Assembly (NCBI GenBank): GCA_002345925.1
Contig: DDWM01000059.1
Location: 62,114-88,023 of the forward strand
Reading direction: 5' to 3'
DNA length: 25,910 nucleotides
From: Actinobacteria bacterium UBA2286
GTDB lineage: Bacteria; Actinomycetota; Coriobacteriia; Anaerosomatales; Anaerosomataceae
Positions 13,329-20,690 of the stretch are shown piece after piece; positions within the stretch are counted from its first letter, which is position 1, and the number at the start of each line of letters is the position of its first letter. A program made the position numbers and the translations under genes. The notes below the pieces were generated by a model. It saw nothing but the letters and a program-made list of their open reading frames with translations, did not search any database and was not told where the DNA came from.

Positions 13329-15233
13329 GTGGGCTACGTTGCTGCCATAGCGCTCTTGCCCGTCATCGCATTCGCGATCCTGGTGCCGATGTCTAATCGT
13401 GTCCGCAACAAGGCGGTCCCGATTTCGGTGGCTGCGGTTGGCATTTCGCTCGTCCTGTCGCTGCTCGCATTCGTCCAGGTGTGGCCGGGCGGTCACGGGG
13501 GCGAGGCGGCGTACCACGCCTCGGTCACCTTCGCCACGCTCGGATCCGTGAATCTTGGAGTCGGCATACTGCTGGATCCTATCTCGGCAGTTATGTTGGT
13601 GGTCGTGACGCTCGTTGGCACCGCCGTGCAGGTCTATTCGCTCGGCTATATGCACCGGGACGCCCGAATCGGCTGGTACTACGCCGTGCTCTCGCTCTTC
13701 ACGGCCGCGATGCTGATGCTGGTGCTCTCGGACAACTTCTTGCAGCTCTACATGGCCTGGGAGGTCATGGGACTTTGTTCGTACCTCCTCATCGGCTTCT
13801 GGCATGAGCAAGTCGCGCCGAGGAAGGCGAGCCTCAAGGCATTCCTGACCACCCGCGTCGGCGATGTCGGCTTTGCGCTTGGCCTGGCGGTCATGTACCA
13901 GACCACGGGGTCCTTCGACTTCTCGGTGGTCTTGCATGACTTCGCGTGGGCACCTGCGGCTGCGACCACGGTTTCGCTCTTGCTGCTCTTTGGTGCGATG
14001 GGCAAGTCGGCGCAGGTGCCCTTGCATGTGTGGCTGCCTGACGCCATGGCCGGCCCCACGCCTGCCTCGGCGCTCATCCACGCAGCCACGATGGTGGCTG
14101 CAGGTGTCTTCCTGGTGGCGCGCGCCCTCCCGATCTTCGAGGTGAGCGGAATCGCGCTCACGGTCACGATGCTGGTTGGCGTGACGACTGCGATCATTGG
14201 CGGCCTGCTCGCAGCGGTGCAGCACGACATCAAGAAGGTTCTCGCTTACTCCACCATCAGCCAGCTCGGCTACATGTTCGTTGCGCTTGGCGCCGGTGGA
14301 CTTGTTGCGGGCATGTACCATCTGGTCACGCACGCGTTCTTCAAATCGCTGCTCTTCCTCGGCGCGGGCGTCATCATCCATGCCGCGCACACGCAGGACA
14401 TGCGCGAGATGGGCGGCCTGGCAAAGAAGATGCCGGTCACGACCGTGACGTTCACGATCGGCTCACTTGCACTCGCCGGTGTGTTCCCGTTCTCGGGCTT
14501 CTGGAGCAAGGACGAGATCCTTACCGTGCTGTGGCATGAGGGCCAGTACGCGGTCTTCGCACTCGCCCTACTAGCCGCTTTTGTGACTGCGGTCTACGTC
14601 GCCAGGCTCTGGTTCAGGGTGTTCACCGGCCCAACGCAATCCGCCGAGCTCAAAGAGGCGCACATCGAGATGCTCATCCCGATGGGCGTGCTCGCCGCGA
14701 TATCGACTTTCATCGGATTCGGTTCGCCGTACTTCGCACAGTTCCTCGGCCATCATGGGGAGTGGCCGGCACTCGGCATCGCGCTCACTTCGACGGCCGT
14801 GGCGGGAATCGGACTAGCGCTTGGGTGGTGGGTGTACGGACGCCGCACCAAGGTCATCAACACGCGACCGTTCAAGCAGCGCGCCGGGTTCGTCTATGAC
14901 GCGCTAACCCTAAAGCTCTACTTCGACCTTACATACGACTACTTCATCGTCAGAGGCTACGGACGCCTTGCCGAGACGCTATCCGGCTTTGACAGGGTCG
15001 TAGTTGACGGCGTCGTCAACGGTGCCGGCGCGGTCTGGCGCTCGGGAGCCGAAGTCGGTGCGCTCATAGATACCTACGTGATCGACGGTGCAGTCAACGG
15101 CACTGCTTCACTTATCAAGGCTGCCGGCGCCAGGGTTCGGCGTATCGAGACCGGCCGCATCCAGGCGTACCAGGGACTCATGGTCGCCGCGCTCGTCCTG
15201 CTCATGCTGTGGTTCGTCGTGAAAGGGGCCTGA
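13329..15233 (+). CDS. nuoL: NADH-quinone oxidoreductase subunit L
   Basis: A 634-residue antiporter-like subunit at the far end of the membrane arm, one of three proton pumps in the complex. Key residues are E145 in MAWEVMGLCSYLL and K226 in MGKSAQVPLHVWLPDAM, with GPTPASALIHAATMVAAG, HDIKKVLAYSTISQLGYM and FSGFWSKDEIL following. The C-terminal part after about residue 480 holds the long lateral helix and a final helix (LMVAALVLLMLWF). The start is GTG 13329, after AAGGGG at 13317-13322. The length is normal for the family, and Mrp-type antiporter subunits are excluded by the operon context. Confidence 0.97.
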   Translation: MGYVAAIALLPVIAFAILVPMSNRVRNKAVPISVAAVGISLVLSLLAFVQVWPGGHGGEAAYHASVTFATLGSVNLGVGILLDPISAVMLVVVTLVGTAVQVYSLGYMHRDARIGWYYAVLSLFTAAMLMLVLSDNFLQLYMAWEVMGLCSYLLIGFWHEQVAPRKASLKAFLTTRVGDVGFALGLAVMYQTTGSFDFSVVLHDFAWAPAAATTVSLLLLFGAMGKSAQVPLHVWLPDAMAGPTPASALIHAATMVAAGVFLVARALPIFEVSGIALTVTMLVGVTTAIIGGLLAAVQHDIKKVLAYSTISQLGYMFVALGAGGLVAGMYHLVTHAFFKSLLFLGAGVIIHAAHTQDMREMGGLAKKMPVTTVTFTIGSLALAGVFPFSGFWSKDEILTVLWHEGQYAVFALALLAAFVTAVYVARLWFRVFTGPTQSAELKEAHIEMLIPMGVLAAISTFIGFGSPYFAQFLGHHGEWPALGIALTSTAVAGIGLALGWWVYGRRTKVINTRPFKQRAGFVYDALTLKLYFDLTYDYFIVRGYGRLAETLSGFDRVVVDGVVNGAGAVWRSGAEVGALIDTYVIDGAVNGTASLIKAAGARVRRIETGRIQAYQGLMVAALVLLMLWFVVKGA

Positions 15234-15238
15234 CGCCC

Positions 15239-16693
15239 ATGTTGCTCTCCGCCATCGTCCTCCTCCCGCTTGCGGGCGCCGTCATCTCGGCGCTCGTGCC
15301 AAAGGACCGCGGCGACATCGCCCGCTGGATTGCGGCTGTTGTGACCGCTGTCGACCTGGCGCTTGTCGCGTTCGTTGCGCTGAGTTTCAACATCGAAGGC
15401 GGGATGCAGTTCGTCGAGCACGTTGCGTGGGTGCCTCAGTTCGGCATCTCGTACCACCTCGGCGTGGACGGCATCTCGATCACGATGCTGTTTCTCTCGG
15501 CGCTACTGTCGCTCGTTGCGGTCGTCGCGTCCTGGAACATGAAGACCAAGCCGACCGCGTACTTCGCGATGCTCTTGCTGCTCGAAGTCGGTATGAACGG
15601 CGTCTTCCTGGCGCTCGACTTCGTGCTCTTCTACGTGTTCTGGGAGCTCGTTCTCGTCCCGATGTACTTCCTCATCGGAACATGGGGCGGGCCGAGAAAA
15701 GAGTACGCATCCATCAAGTTCTTCTTGTACACGCTCTTCGGCAGCGTGTTCATGCTCATCGGCATCATCGCTCTCTACCTGCAGACCGGAACCTTCGACA
15801 TAACAGCGATGGTTGGGGCAGGTCTTTCCGAGTCGTTCCAGTGGTGGGTCTTTGCGGCGTTCTTCCTCGGGTTCGCTGTGAAGGTGCCGATCTTCCCGCT
15901 GCATACCTGGTTGCCGGACGCTCACGTTGAAGCGCCGACTGCAGCTTCGGTGCTGCTTGCTGGCATCTTGCTCAAGATGGGCACCTACGGCTTCATCCGA
16001 ATCTCGCTGCCTATACTTCCGGATGCCGCGAATCAGTGGGCACCGTTCATCACGGCGCTAGCCGCGATCTCGATCGTCTACGGAGCTGCTCTCGCGTTCG
16101 CACAGACGGACCTCAAGAAGCTTGTTGCGTACTCATCCGTCTCGCACATGGGCTTCGTCATGCTCGGCATCGCATCCGGAACGGTAGAAGGACTTAATGG
16201 TGCTATCGCCGTCATGTTCTCGCACGGCGTTGTGACAGGCCTGCTCTTCCTCATCGTCGGCATGGTCTACGAGCGCACTCACACTCGGATGATCCAGGAC
16301 GTTTCCGGGCTCTCGAACAAGGTGCCGGTCGCTGGCGGGCTGCTCGCGTTCGCGTCGTTTGCTTCGCTCGGCCTGCCGGGGCTCTCTGGCTTTGTGGGCG
16401 AATTCCTGACGCTGCTCGGCGCGTGGAAGTCAGATGTACCTGCGGTCTGGGTCGTCATTGCAGCCATCGGCGTACTCCTTGCCGCCGCGTACACGCTCTC
16501 GATGGTGCAGCGCGTCATACTCGGCACGCCCTCGCCGATCGTCTCCAAGATCAACGACCTCACCGTTCGCGAGGTCGGTCTGCTCGTTCCGCTCGTGGTG
16601 CTCACACTCGTCGTCGGTCTGTACTGGAACTCGATTCTGCGCTTCACCGACCCGGCCGTGACCCGCATCGTCGCGCTTCTGGCGGGTGCATAG
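15239..16693 (+). CDS. nuoM: NADH-quinone oxidoreductase subunit M
   Basis: A 484-residue antiporter-like proton-pumping subunit. Diagnostic blocks are FYVFWELVLVPMYFLIGTWGG with E136, AVKVPIFPLHTWLPDAHVEA with K215, TDLKKLVAYSSVSHMGFVML and MFSHGVVTGLLFLIVGMVYE. I chose ATG 15239, 10 bp after AAAGGGG and 5 bp after nuoL ends. A reading from GTG 15209 would start inside nuoL and add a charged, non-membrane leader. Confidence 0.97.
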   Translation: MLLSAIVLLPLAGAVISALVPKDRGDIARWIAAVVTAVDLALVAFVALSFNIEGGMQFVEHVAWVPQFGISYHLGVDGISITMLFLSALLSLVAVVASWNMKTKPTAYFAMLLLLEVGMNGVFLALDFVLFYVFWELVLVPMYFLIGTWGGPRKEYASIKFFLYTLFGSVFMLIGIIALYLQTGTFDITAMVGAGLSESFQWWVFAAFFLGFAVKVPIFPLHTWLPDAHVEAPTAASVLLAGILLKMGTYGFIRISLPILPDAANQWAPFITALAAISIVYGAALAFAQTDLKKLVAYSSVSHMGFVMLGIASGTVEGLNGAIAVMFSHGVVTGLLFLIVGMVYERTHTRMIQDVSGLSNKVPVAGGLLAFASFASLGLPGLSGFVGEFLTLLGAWKSDVPAVWVVIAAIGVLLAAAYTLSMVQRVILGTPSPIVSKINDLTVREVGLLVPLVVLTLVVGLYWNSILRFTDPAVTRIVALLAGA

Positions 16694-16694
16694 C

Positions 16695-18071
16695 ATGAAC
16701 GGCGTGGGCTGGTTCATTCCCGAGTATCTCCTTTTGGCAGGCGCGTTCTTCGCGCTCTTTGCTGATTGGATATTCGGTCGCGATAACGCCGGCGCTGCTG
16801 CCGGGGCGGTCATCGCAGCGCTTGCTGCTATCGCCGCGGTGCTCATCGGCGTGCGAGAGCCGGCGTTCTTGGGAGGCCTGCTCGAACTCCGTCAGGTCGC
16901 TGTCACCGTTCGGGTCGCAATCGCGGCTCTCTCGGCGGTCTACTTGCTCTGGCTGGCTGCTCGCGGCACCGCGCCCGAGCGCTCGCGAGAAGCGGCTGCG
17001 CTCGTGATGCTCGCCGCACTCGGCGGAATGCTGATGGTCTCGGCGCGCGACCTTATGGTGCTCTTCATCAGCATCGAGCTCGCAACGATGCCCGCGTACG
17101 TTCTCATGGGATACCGCCGCGACGATGCACGTTCGCTTGAAGGCGCGCTCAAGTACTTCCTGCTCTCGATGACCACGAGCCTCGTGATGCTGTACGGTTT
17201 CTCGTTCCTCTTCGCCATCGCCGGTTCAACGTCGTTCGCAAAGATCGCGTCCGCACCTGACGCGGGCCTGCTCGGCGGGTTTGCGGCACTCTTCGTGTTC
17301 GTCGGACTGTTCGCGAAGATGTCGGCGGCGCCGTTCCATTTCTGGGCTCCTGACGCATATGAGGGCGCTCCGGCCGCATCTGTCGCATTCGTCTCGACCG
17401 TCCCCAAGCTCGCCGGCGCAGCCGTGATGGTCCAGCTCGCAGCCGTGCTGGTGCCGGGCGTCCCGTCACTTCCGGTCGTGTTCGCGATCGCGTCGCTTGC
17501 GTCGATGGTGCTCGGCAACCTGGCGGCGTTCCCGCAAAGCGATGTACGCCGCCTCATGGCGTACTCGGGCGTTGCACACACCGGCTACATGCTCCTGGCC
17601 CTCTCGGCAGGCACCGCTTCTGGCAATGCCGCCGCCGTCTTCTACACGATCGCGTACGCAGTGCCCTCGATGGCCATCATGCTGATCGCTGCCGAGGAGG
17701 GAAGCGCGCTCGACGACTTCGCCGGGCTTGCCGCTCGCAGACCCGCCATCGCCTGGGTGTCCGTCGTCTTCTTGCTGTCGCTCGTGGGAGTGCCGCCGAT
17801 GGTCGGCATGTTCGGCAAGCTGATGCTCTTCACAGCTGCGCTTGAAGCCGGACGCCTGGCCCTCGTGATCGTCGCGGTCATCATGAGCGTCGTCTCTGCG
17901 GGCTACTACTTCCGCGTCCTGCGTGCCGCTTTCTTTGCCGAGGGATCTGCCGAGCCTCGCGTTCAGTTCTCACTGTCTTCGACGGTCGCCATGGGCATTC
18001 TTGCGCTTGCCACTCTCGGCATCGGAGTCTTCACGGGTCCGCTGTTCCGGCTGCTGACGGCCGGATTCTAG
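16695..18071 (+). CDS. nuoN: NADH-quinone oxidoreductase subunit N
   Basis: A 458-residue antiporter-like proton-pumping subunit and the last gene of the nuo operon. It begins IPEYLLLAGAFFALFADW, the usual NuoN opening. E128 in LFISIELATMPAYVLMGYRR, K208 in FAKMSAAPFHFWAPDAYEGA and the block SDVRRLMAYSGVAHTGYMLL match the family. The start ATG 16695 is 1 bp past the nuoM stop. A GTG at 16686 in the same frame is possible. No clear terminator hairpin follows in the 109 bp before htrA, so read-through is possible. Confidence 0.96.
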   Translation: MNGVGWFIPEYLLLAGAFFALFADWIFGRDNAGAAAGAVIAALAAIAAVLIGVREPAFLGGLLELRQVAVTVRVAIAALSAVYLLWLAARGTAPERSREAAALVMLAALGGMLMVSARDLMVLFISIELATMPAYVLMGYRRDDARSLEGALKYFLLSMTTSLVMLYGFSFLFAIAGSTSFAKIASAPDAGLLGGFAALFVFVGLFAKMSAAPFHFWAPDAYEGAPAASVAFVSTVPKLAGAAVMVQLAAVLVPGVPSLPVVFAIASLASMVLGNLAAFPQSDVRRLMAYSGVAHTGYMLLALSAGTASGNAAAVFYTIAYAVPSMAIMLIAAEEGSALDDFAGLAARRPAIAWVSVVFLLSLVGVPPMVGMFGKLMLFTAALEAGRLALVIVAVIMSVVSAGYYFRVLRAAFFAEGSAEPRVQFSLSSTVAMGILALATLGIGVFTGPLFRLLTAGF

Positions 18072-18135
18072 AGAAGAACCTGTGAAGAGCTTGTGCTGTG
18101 GTTGTGCCGCAGCCGCGCTTATGGACGGCCTCGGG

Positions 18136-18176
18136 TATAGTCGCTTGAAGTGATGCGTCTTCTTCCAAGCGAGGTG
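18136..18176 (+). promoter_or_regulatory. Candidate htrA promoter -10 and leader hairpin
   Basis: TATAGT (18136-18141) is a five-of-six -10 box without a convincing -35. Directly after it, CGCTTGAAG (18142-18150) can pair with CTTCCAAGCG (18162-18171) leaving one bulged base. The stem ends at the likely ribosome binding site GAGGTG (18171-18176). The hairpin begins close to the expected transcription start. Confidence 0.3.
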
Positions 18177-18180
18177 CCCG

Positions 18181-19434
18181 ATGACTGACGAGTACACGCC
18201 ACAGGAGCTTCCCGTTGATGGCGAGCAGTACCCCCAGACCTACGAGACAACGCCGGCGAGCCCGGTTGTGCCGCCATTGCCACCGCAGCCTGTACCCGTG
18301 CGCCCAAAGCGCAGCGCCCTGGGAATGATCGTCGCGGGCATCTTCGGCGGCCTGGTTGGTGCGGCGATAGTCGTTGCCGCTTTCGTGTTCGTTCTCGGCT
18401 ATCCCGTGCAAGAAACCGCCGTGCAGCCGACGGGGGACCCCGCATCGCTGACGACCTCAACCCCTGCTCCGGTCGCGCTCGGTGAAGCCGCATTTGCCGA
18501 GACGGTCGCGGCCAGACTGACACCGTCTGTGGTGTACATCGAGATTCAGCAGACCGGGGTCGATCGATTCACGGGCAGAACCGTCACACAGTCGGCCGGT
18601 AACGGCAGCGGCGTGATCATCCGGGAGGACGGCTACATCCTCACCAACAACCACGTTGTCGACGGAGCCGATGTGCTATTGGTCACGATCGGCGTCGAGG
18701 AGCTTCCGGCGACAGTGGTTGGCACCGACCCCTCGACCGATCTCGCCGTGATCAAGGTCGACAAGACGGGGCTTCCAGCCGCAGAGTTCGGGTCGTCGGC
18801 CGCGCTCAAGGTCGGCGAATCCGTCGTCGCGATCGGCAGTCCGTTCGGCCTCGAGAAAACCGTGACCTCGGGAATCATCTCTGCCCTCGGCCGTTCGACC
18901 GTGGCGCAGGGGACCTCCGGCATCACCGCATACATCAGCCTCATCCAGACCGACGCCGCCATTAATCCTGGCAACTCGGGCGGTGCACTTTCCGATGCGC
19001 AAGGTCGCCTCATCGGCATCAACACGCTCATTCAATCCACGTCCGGGCAATCCGCCGGCATCGGCTTCGCGATTCCTGTCGACTTCGCGAAGAGCATTGC
19101 CGAGGAGCTCATCGCAACTGGTCGCGCGTCGCATCCGTTCATGGGCGTTGGCACGGCGACGATAGACGGCAACGCGGCGGCGCAGTATGGGCTCTCTGTG
19201 AGCACAGGAGCGTTCGTCCAGAGTGTCACCGCGGGTTCCCCTGCCGAGACAGCTGGTATCAAGCAAGGCGACATCATCGTGAAGGTCGCCGACACTGACA
19301 TTGCAAGCGTGGAGGACGTCTTCACGGCAATCCGTTCCCAGAAGGTGGGGGACACCGTTTCGGTCGAGATTGTCCGAGGCGAAGAGCGCCTGGTCATCAA
19401 GGTGACGCTTGCCTCCGATACGGCGGCACGGTAG
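18181..19434 (+). CDS. htrA: HtrA/Deg-family serine protease, membrane-anchored
   Basis: A 417-residue trypsin-like protease with one PDZ domain. The first 43 residues are a Pro-rich cytoplasmic stretch, then one membrane helix at about 46-73, so the catalytic part is outside the membrane. The triad is visible: H158 in TNNHVV, D187 in STDLAVIKV and S266 in NPGNSGGAL. The PDZ domain spans about 315-410 (GAFVQSVTAGSPAETAGIKQGDIIVKV). It degrades or refolds misfolded envelope proteins. The start ATG 18181 follows GAGGTG. The htrA-rlmH adjacency is the same as in several Firmicutes, where these genes lie near the WalRK genes. No walRK is seen here. Confidence 0.94.
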   Translation: MTDEYTPQELPVDGEQYPQTYETTPASPVVPPLPPQPVPVRPKRSALGMIVAGIFGGLVGAAIVVAAFVFVLGYPVQETAVQPTGDPASLTTSTPAPVALGEAAFAETVAARLTPSVVYIEIQQTGVDRFTGRTVTQSAGNGSGVIIREDGYILTNNHVVDGADVLLVTIGVEELPATVVGTDPSTDLAVIKVDKTGLPAAEFGSSAALKVGESVVAIGSPFGLEKTVTSGIISALGRSTVAQGTSGITAYISLIQTDAAINPGNSGGALSDAQGRLIGINTLIQSTSGQSAGIGFAIPVDFAKSIAEELIATGRASHPFMGVGTATIDGNAAAQYGLSVSTGAFVQSVTAGSPAETAGIKQGDIIVKVADTDIASVEDVFTAIRSQKVGDTVSVEIVRGEERLVIKVTLASDTAAR

Positions 19435-19898
19435 TGCGCATCACTATCGTCGCGGTTGGACGCCTGAAGGAGTCGTACTGGCGAGATGCGGCCGCCGAGT
19501 ACCTGAAGCGCCTGCGCCCCTATGCCACGGTCGAAGTGATCGAGGTGCCGGACAGGGACGTGACCGCAGACGAGCGGGGTGCGCTTCGGGTCGAAGGGGA
19601 AGGAGTGCTCCGAGCGATTCCGGACGGCGCCTACGTTGTGGTGCTTGCCATCGACGGCAAGCAGCTCTCCTCGGAGGGTATGTCGTCATGGCTTGAGTTG
19701 GCCGGAATCGAAGGACGAAGTTCTGTCGCTATCATCATCGGTGGTGCGGCCGGGCTTGATGCGGCCGTGATGGCGCGTGCCGACGAGCTGCTGTCCCTTG
19801 GCGCGATGACTCTGCCGCACCAGCTGGCGCGGGTGGTCTTGCTGGAGCAGATCTACCGGAGTTTCCGTATCATGCGCGGCGAGCCGTATCATCGATAG
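19434..19898 (+). CDS. rlmH: 23S rRNA (pseudouridine1915-N3)-methyltransferase RlmH
   Basis: A 154-residue SPOUT-class methyltransferase that adds a methyl group to pseudouridine 1915 in helix 69 of 23S rRNA on assembled 70S ribosomes. The SAM-binding knot reads IIIGGAAGLD (100-109), followed by the highly conserved end SLGAMTLPHQLARVVLLEQ and IYRSFRIMRGEPYHR. The length is normal. The start GTG 19434 shares its first base with the last base of the htrA stop codon, so translation is probably coupled. Confidence 0.97.
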   Translation: MRITIVAVGRLKESYWRDAAAEYLKRLRPYATVEVIEVPDRDVTADERGALRVEGEGVLRAIPDGAYVVVLAIDGKQLSSEGMSSWLELAGIEGRSSVAIIIGGAAGLDAAVMARADELLSLGAMTLPHQLARVVLLEQIYRSFRIMRGEPYHR

Positions 19899-19930
19899 CG
19901 GGACTAGCCGCCGATTGTCAGGATCTCGCT

Positions 19931-20335
19931 ATGGGTCCGCTTGTGCACTTCGAACTCACACGTGATTGGGCGCGGGAAGCCGGGCTCGATGCGGTTGCCG
20001 AGCGGATCGCCTGCGCCGACGTTGCGGTCGACATTGAGTTCCCGGCCCGGGGTTCTCTTTGCAACCTGACCCGTCACTTCGCGCCATGGGCGTATGGCTG
20101 GTCATGGTACTACCGGCGACAAGCGCTTCGCGCGCAGTCCCCAGAGGCACTTGGGCGCGCACTGCACGCCTCACAAGATGCCGTTGCGCATGGAGTGTTG
20201 GGGCTCGCGCATGTGAGATTCGACCTCAAGATAGGTCGTGATCCCGATGACTGGGATGCGGCACCGGAGTGGGTTCGGACGCGCATCCGTGGGCGTTCCC
20301 TGAGAATCCTAAGGGCGTACCGGTCGGCGTGCTAG
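19931..20335 (+). CDS. Small putative metal-dependent protein (zinc phospholipase C-like pattern)
   Basis: A 134-residue protein I do not recognise with certainty. It begins MGPLVHFELTRDWAREAG and contains RHF (48-50) and LGRALHASQDAVAHG, where H79, D83 and H87 form H-x3-D-x3-H. Together with H6 and D30 or D34 this resembles the metal-ligand spacing of zinc-dependent phospholipase C/S1-P1 nuclease proteins, but it is roughly half their usual size. No signal peptide is seen, so it is probably cytoplasmic. The start ATG 19931 follows AGGA (19920-19923) by 7 bp. Its stop overlaps, in a shared CTAG, the stop of the gene on the other strand. The family assignment is an inference; existence as a gene is more secure. 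Confidence 0.6.
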   Translation: MGPLVHFELTRDWAREAGLDAVAERIACADVAVDIEFPARGSLCNLTRHFAPWAYGWSWYYRRQALRAQSPEALGRALHASQDAVAHGVLGLAHVRFDLKIGRDPDDWDAAPEWVRTRIRGRSLRILRAYRSAC

Positions 20336-20565
20336 ATGGCTGCGTCCGCCATGGTGACCTTGATGCCCCATTCGGCGGCGAGTTTACCAGCCAGCTTCAG
20401 CGCCTGTGCGCGGTCGGTGAACATGCCCTCGGGCTTGGTGCTCTCGTCTGAGAAAGCGAGCGCAACCCACCAGAGTTCCCGGTCGCCTGCTGAGCCGATT
20501 CGGTCAACCCGGACCCGAGAGACCTCGCGTCCTTCGGTGGAGATGTTGTCGCTGTCGATTCGCAT
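20332..20565 (-). CDS. Small conserved-looking protein of unknown function
   Basis: A 77-residue protein with no family I recognise. The N-terminal half looks like paired strands (VSRVRVDRIG, RELWWVALAFSDE). The C-terminal half looks like a helix, RAQALKLAGKLAAEWG, then a short strand IKVTM. This suggests a compact beta-alpha fold, cytoplasmic, with no Cys and no membrane helix. The start ATG 20565 is preceded by AAGGGAG at about 9 bp, a good ribosome binding site. It is convergent with the 19931 gene (overlapping stops) and divergent from the histidine kinase. The good binding site and lack of any competing gene on the other strand support it as real. Confidence 0.6.
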   Translation of the reverse strand: MRIDSDNISTEGREVSRVRVDRIGSAGDRELWWVALAFSDESTKPEGMFTDRAQALKLAGKLAAEWGIKVTMADAAI

Positions 20566-20664
20566 GTGAGCTCCCTTGCGTGAGGTCGTGCGCGGTGCCG
20601 TTCATCGTGTGTTTGCTGTTTCGGGCCGCGATGGCACACGGTTTGCCTTCAAAGAGTATCGGCA

Positions 20665-20670
20665 ATTCTA
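20665..20670 (-). promoter_or_regulatory. Candidate -10 box for the 77-residue gene
   Basis: On the - strand this reads TAGAAT, a five-of-six match to the housekeeping -10, about 95 nt before the start at 20565. No good -35 is seen. The 125-bp gap between this gene and the histidine kinase must also hold the kinase promoter. TTGCCT at 20643-20648 is a possible -35 for it, but its -10 is poor. Confidence 0.25.
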
Positions 20671-20690
20671 GCGTTAAGGTTGAGTAATCT

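Noticed and set aside
13047..14390. 447-codon open frame on the - strand across nuoK and nuoL
   Set aside because: It lies wholly antisense to two well-identified nuo genes. The translation is rich in Arg, His, Asp and Glu with no domain, as expected from a high-GC shadow frame.
13329..18071. NuoL/M/N considered as Mrp antiporter or hydrogenase membrane subunits
   Set aside because: The complete nuoABCDHIJK set precedes them in the same operon, there are no hydrogenase Ni ligands in NuoD and no mrp-specific small subunits.
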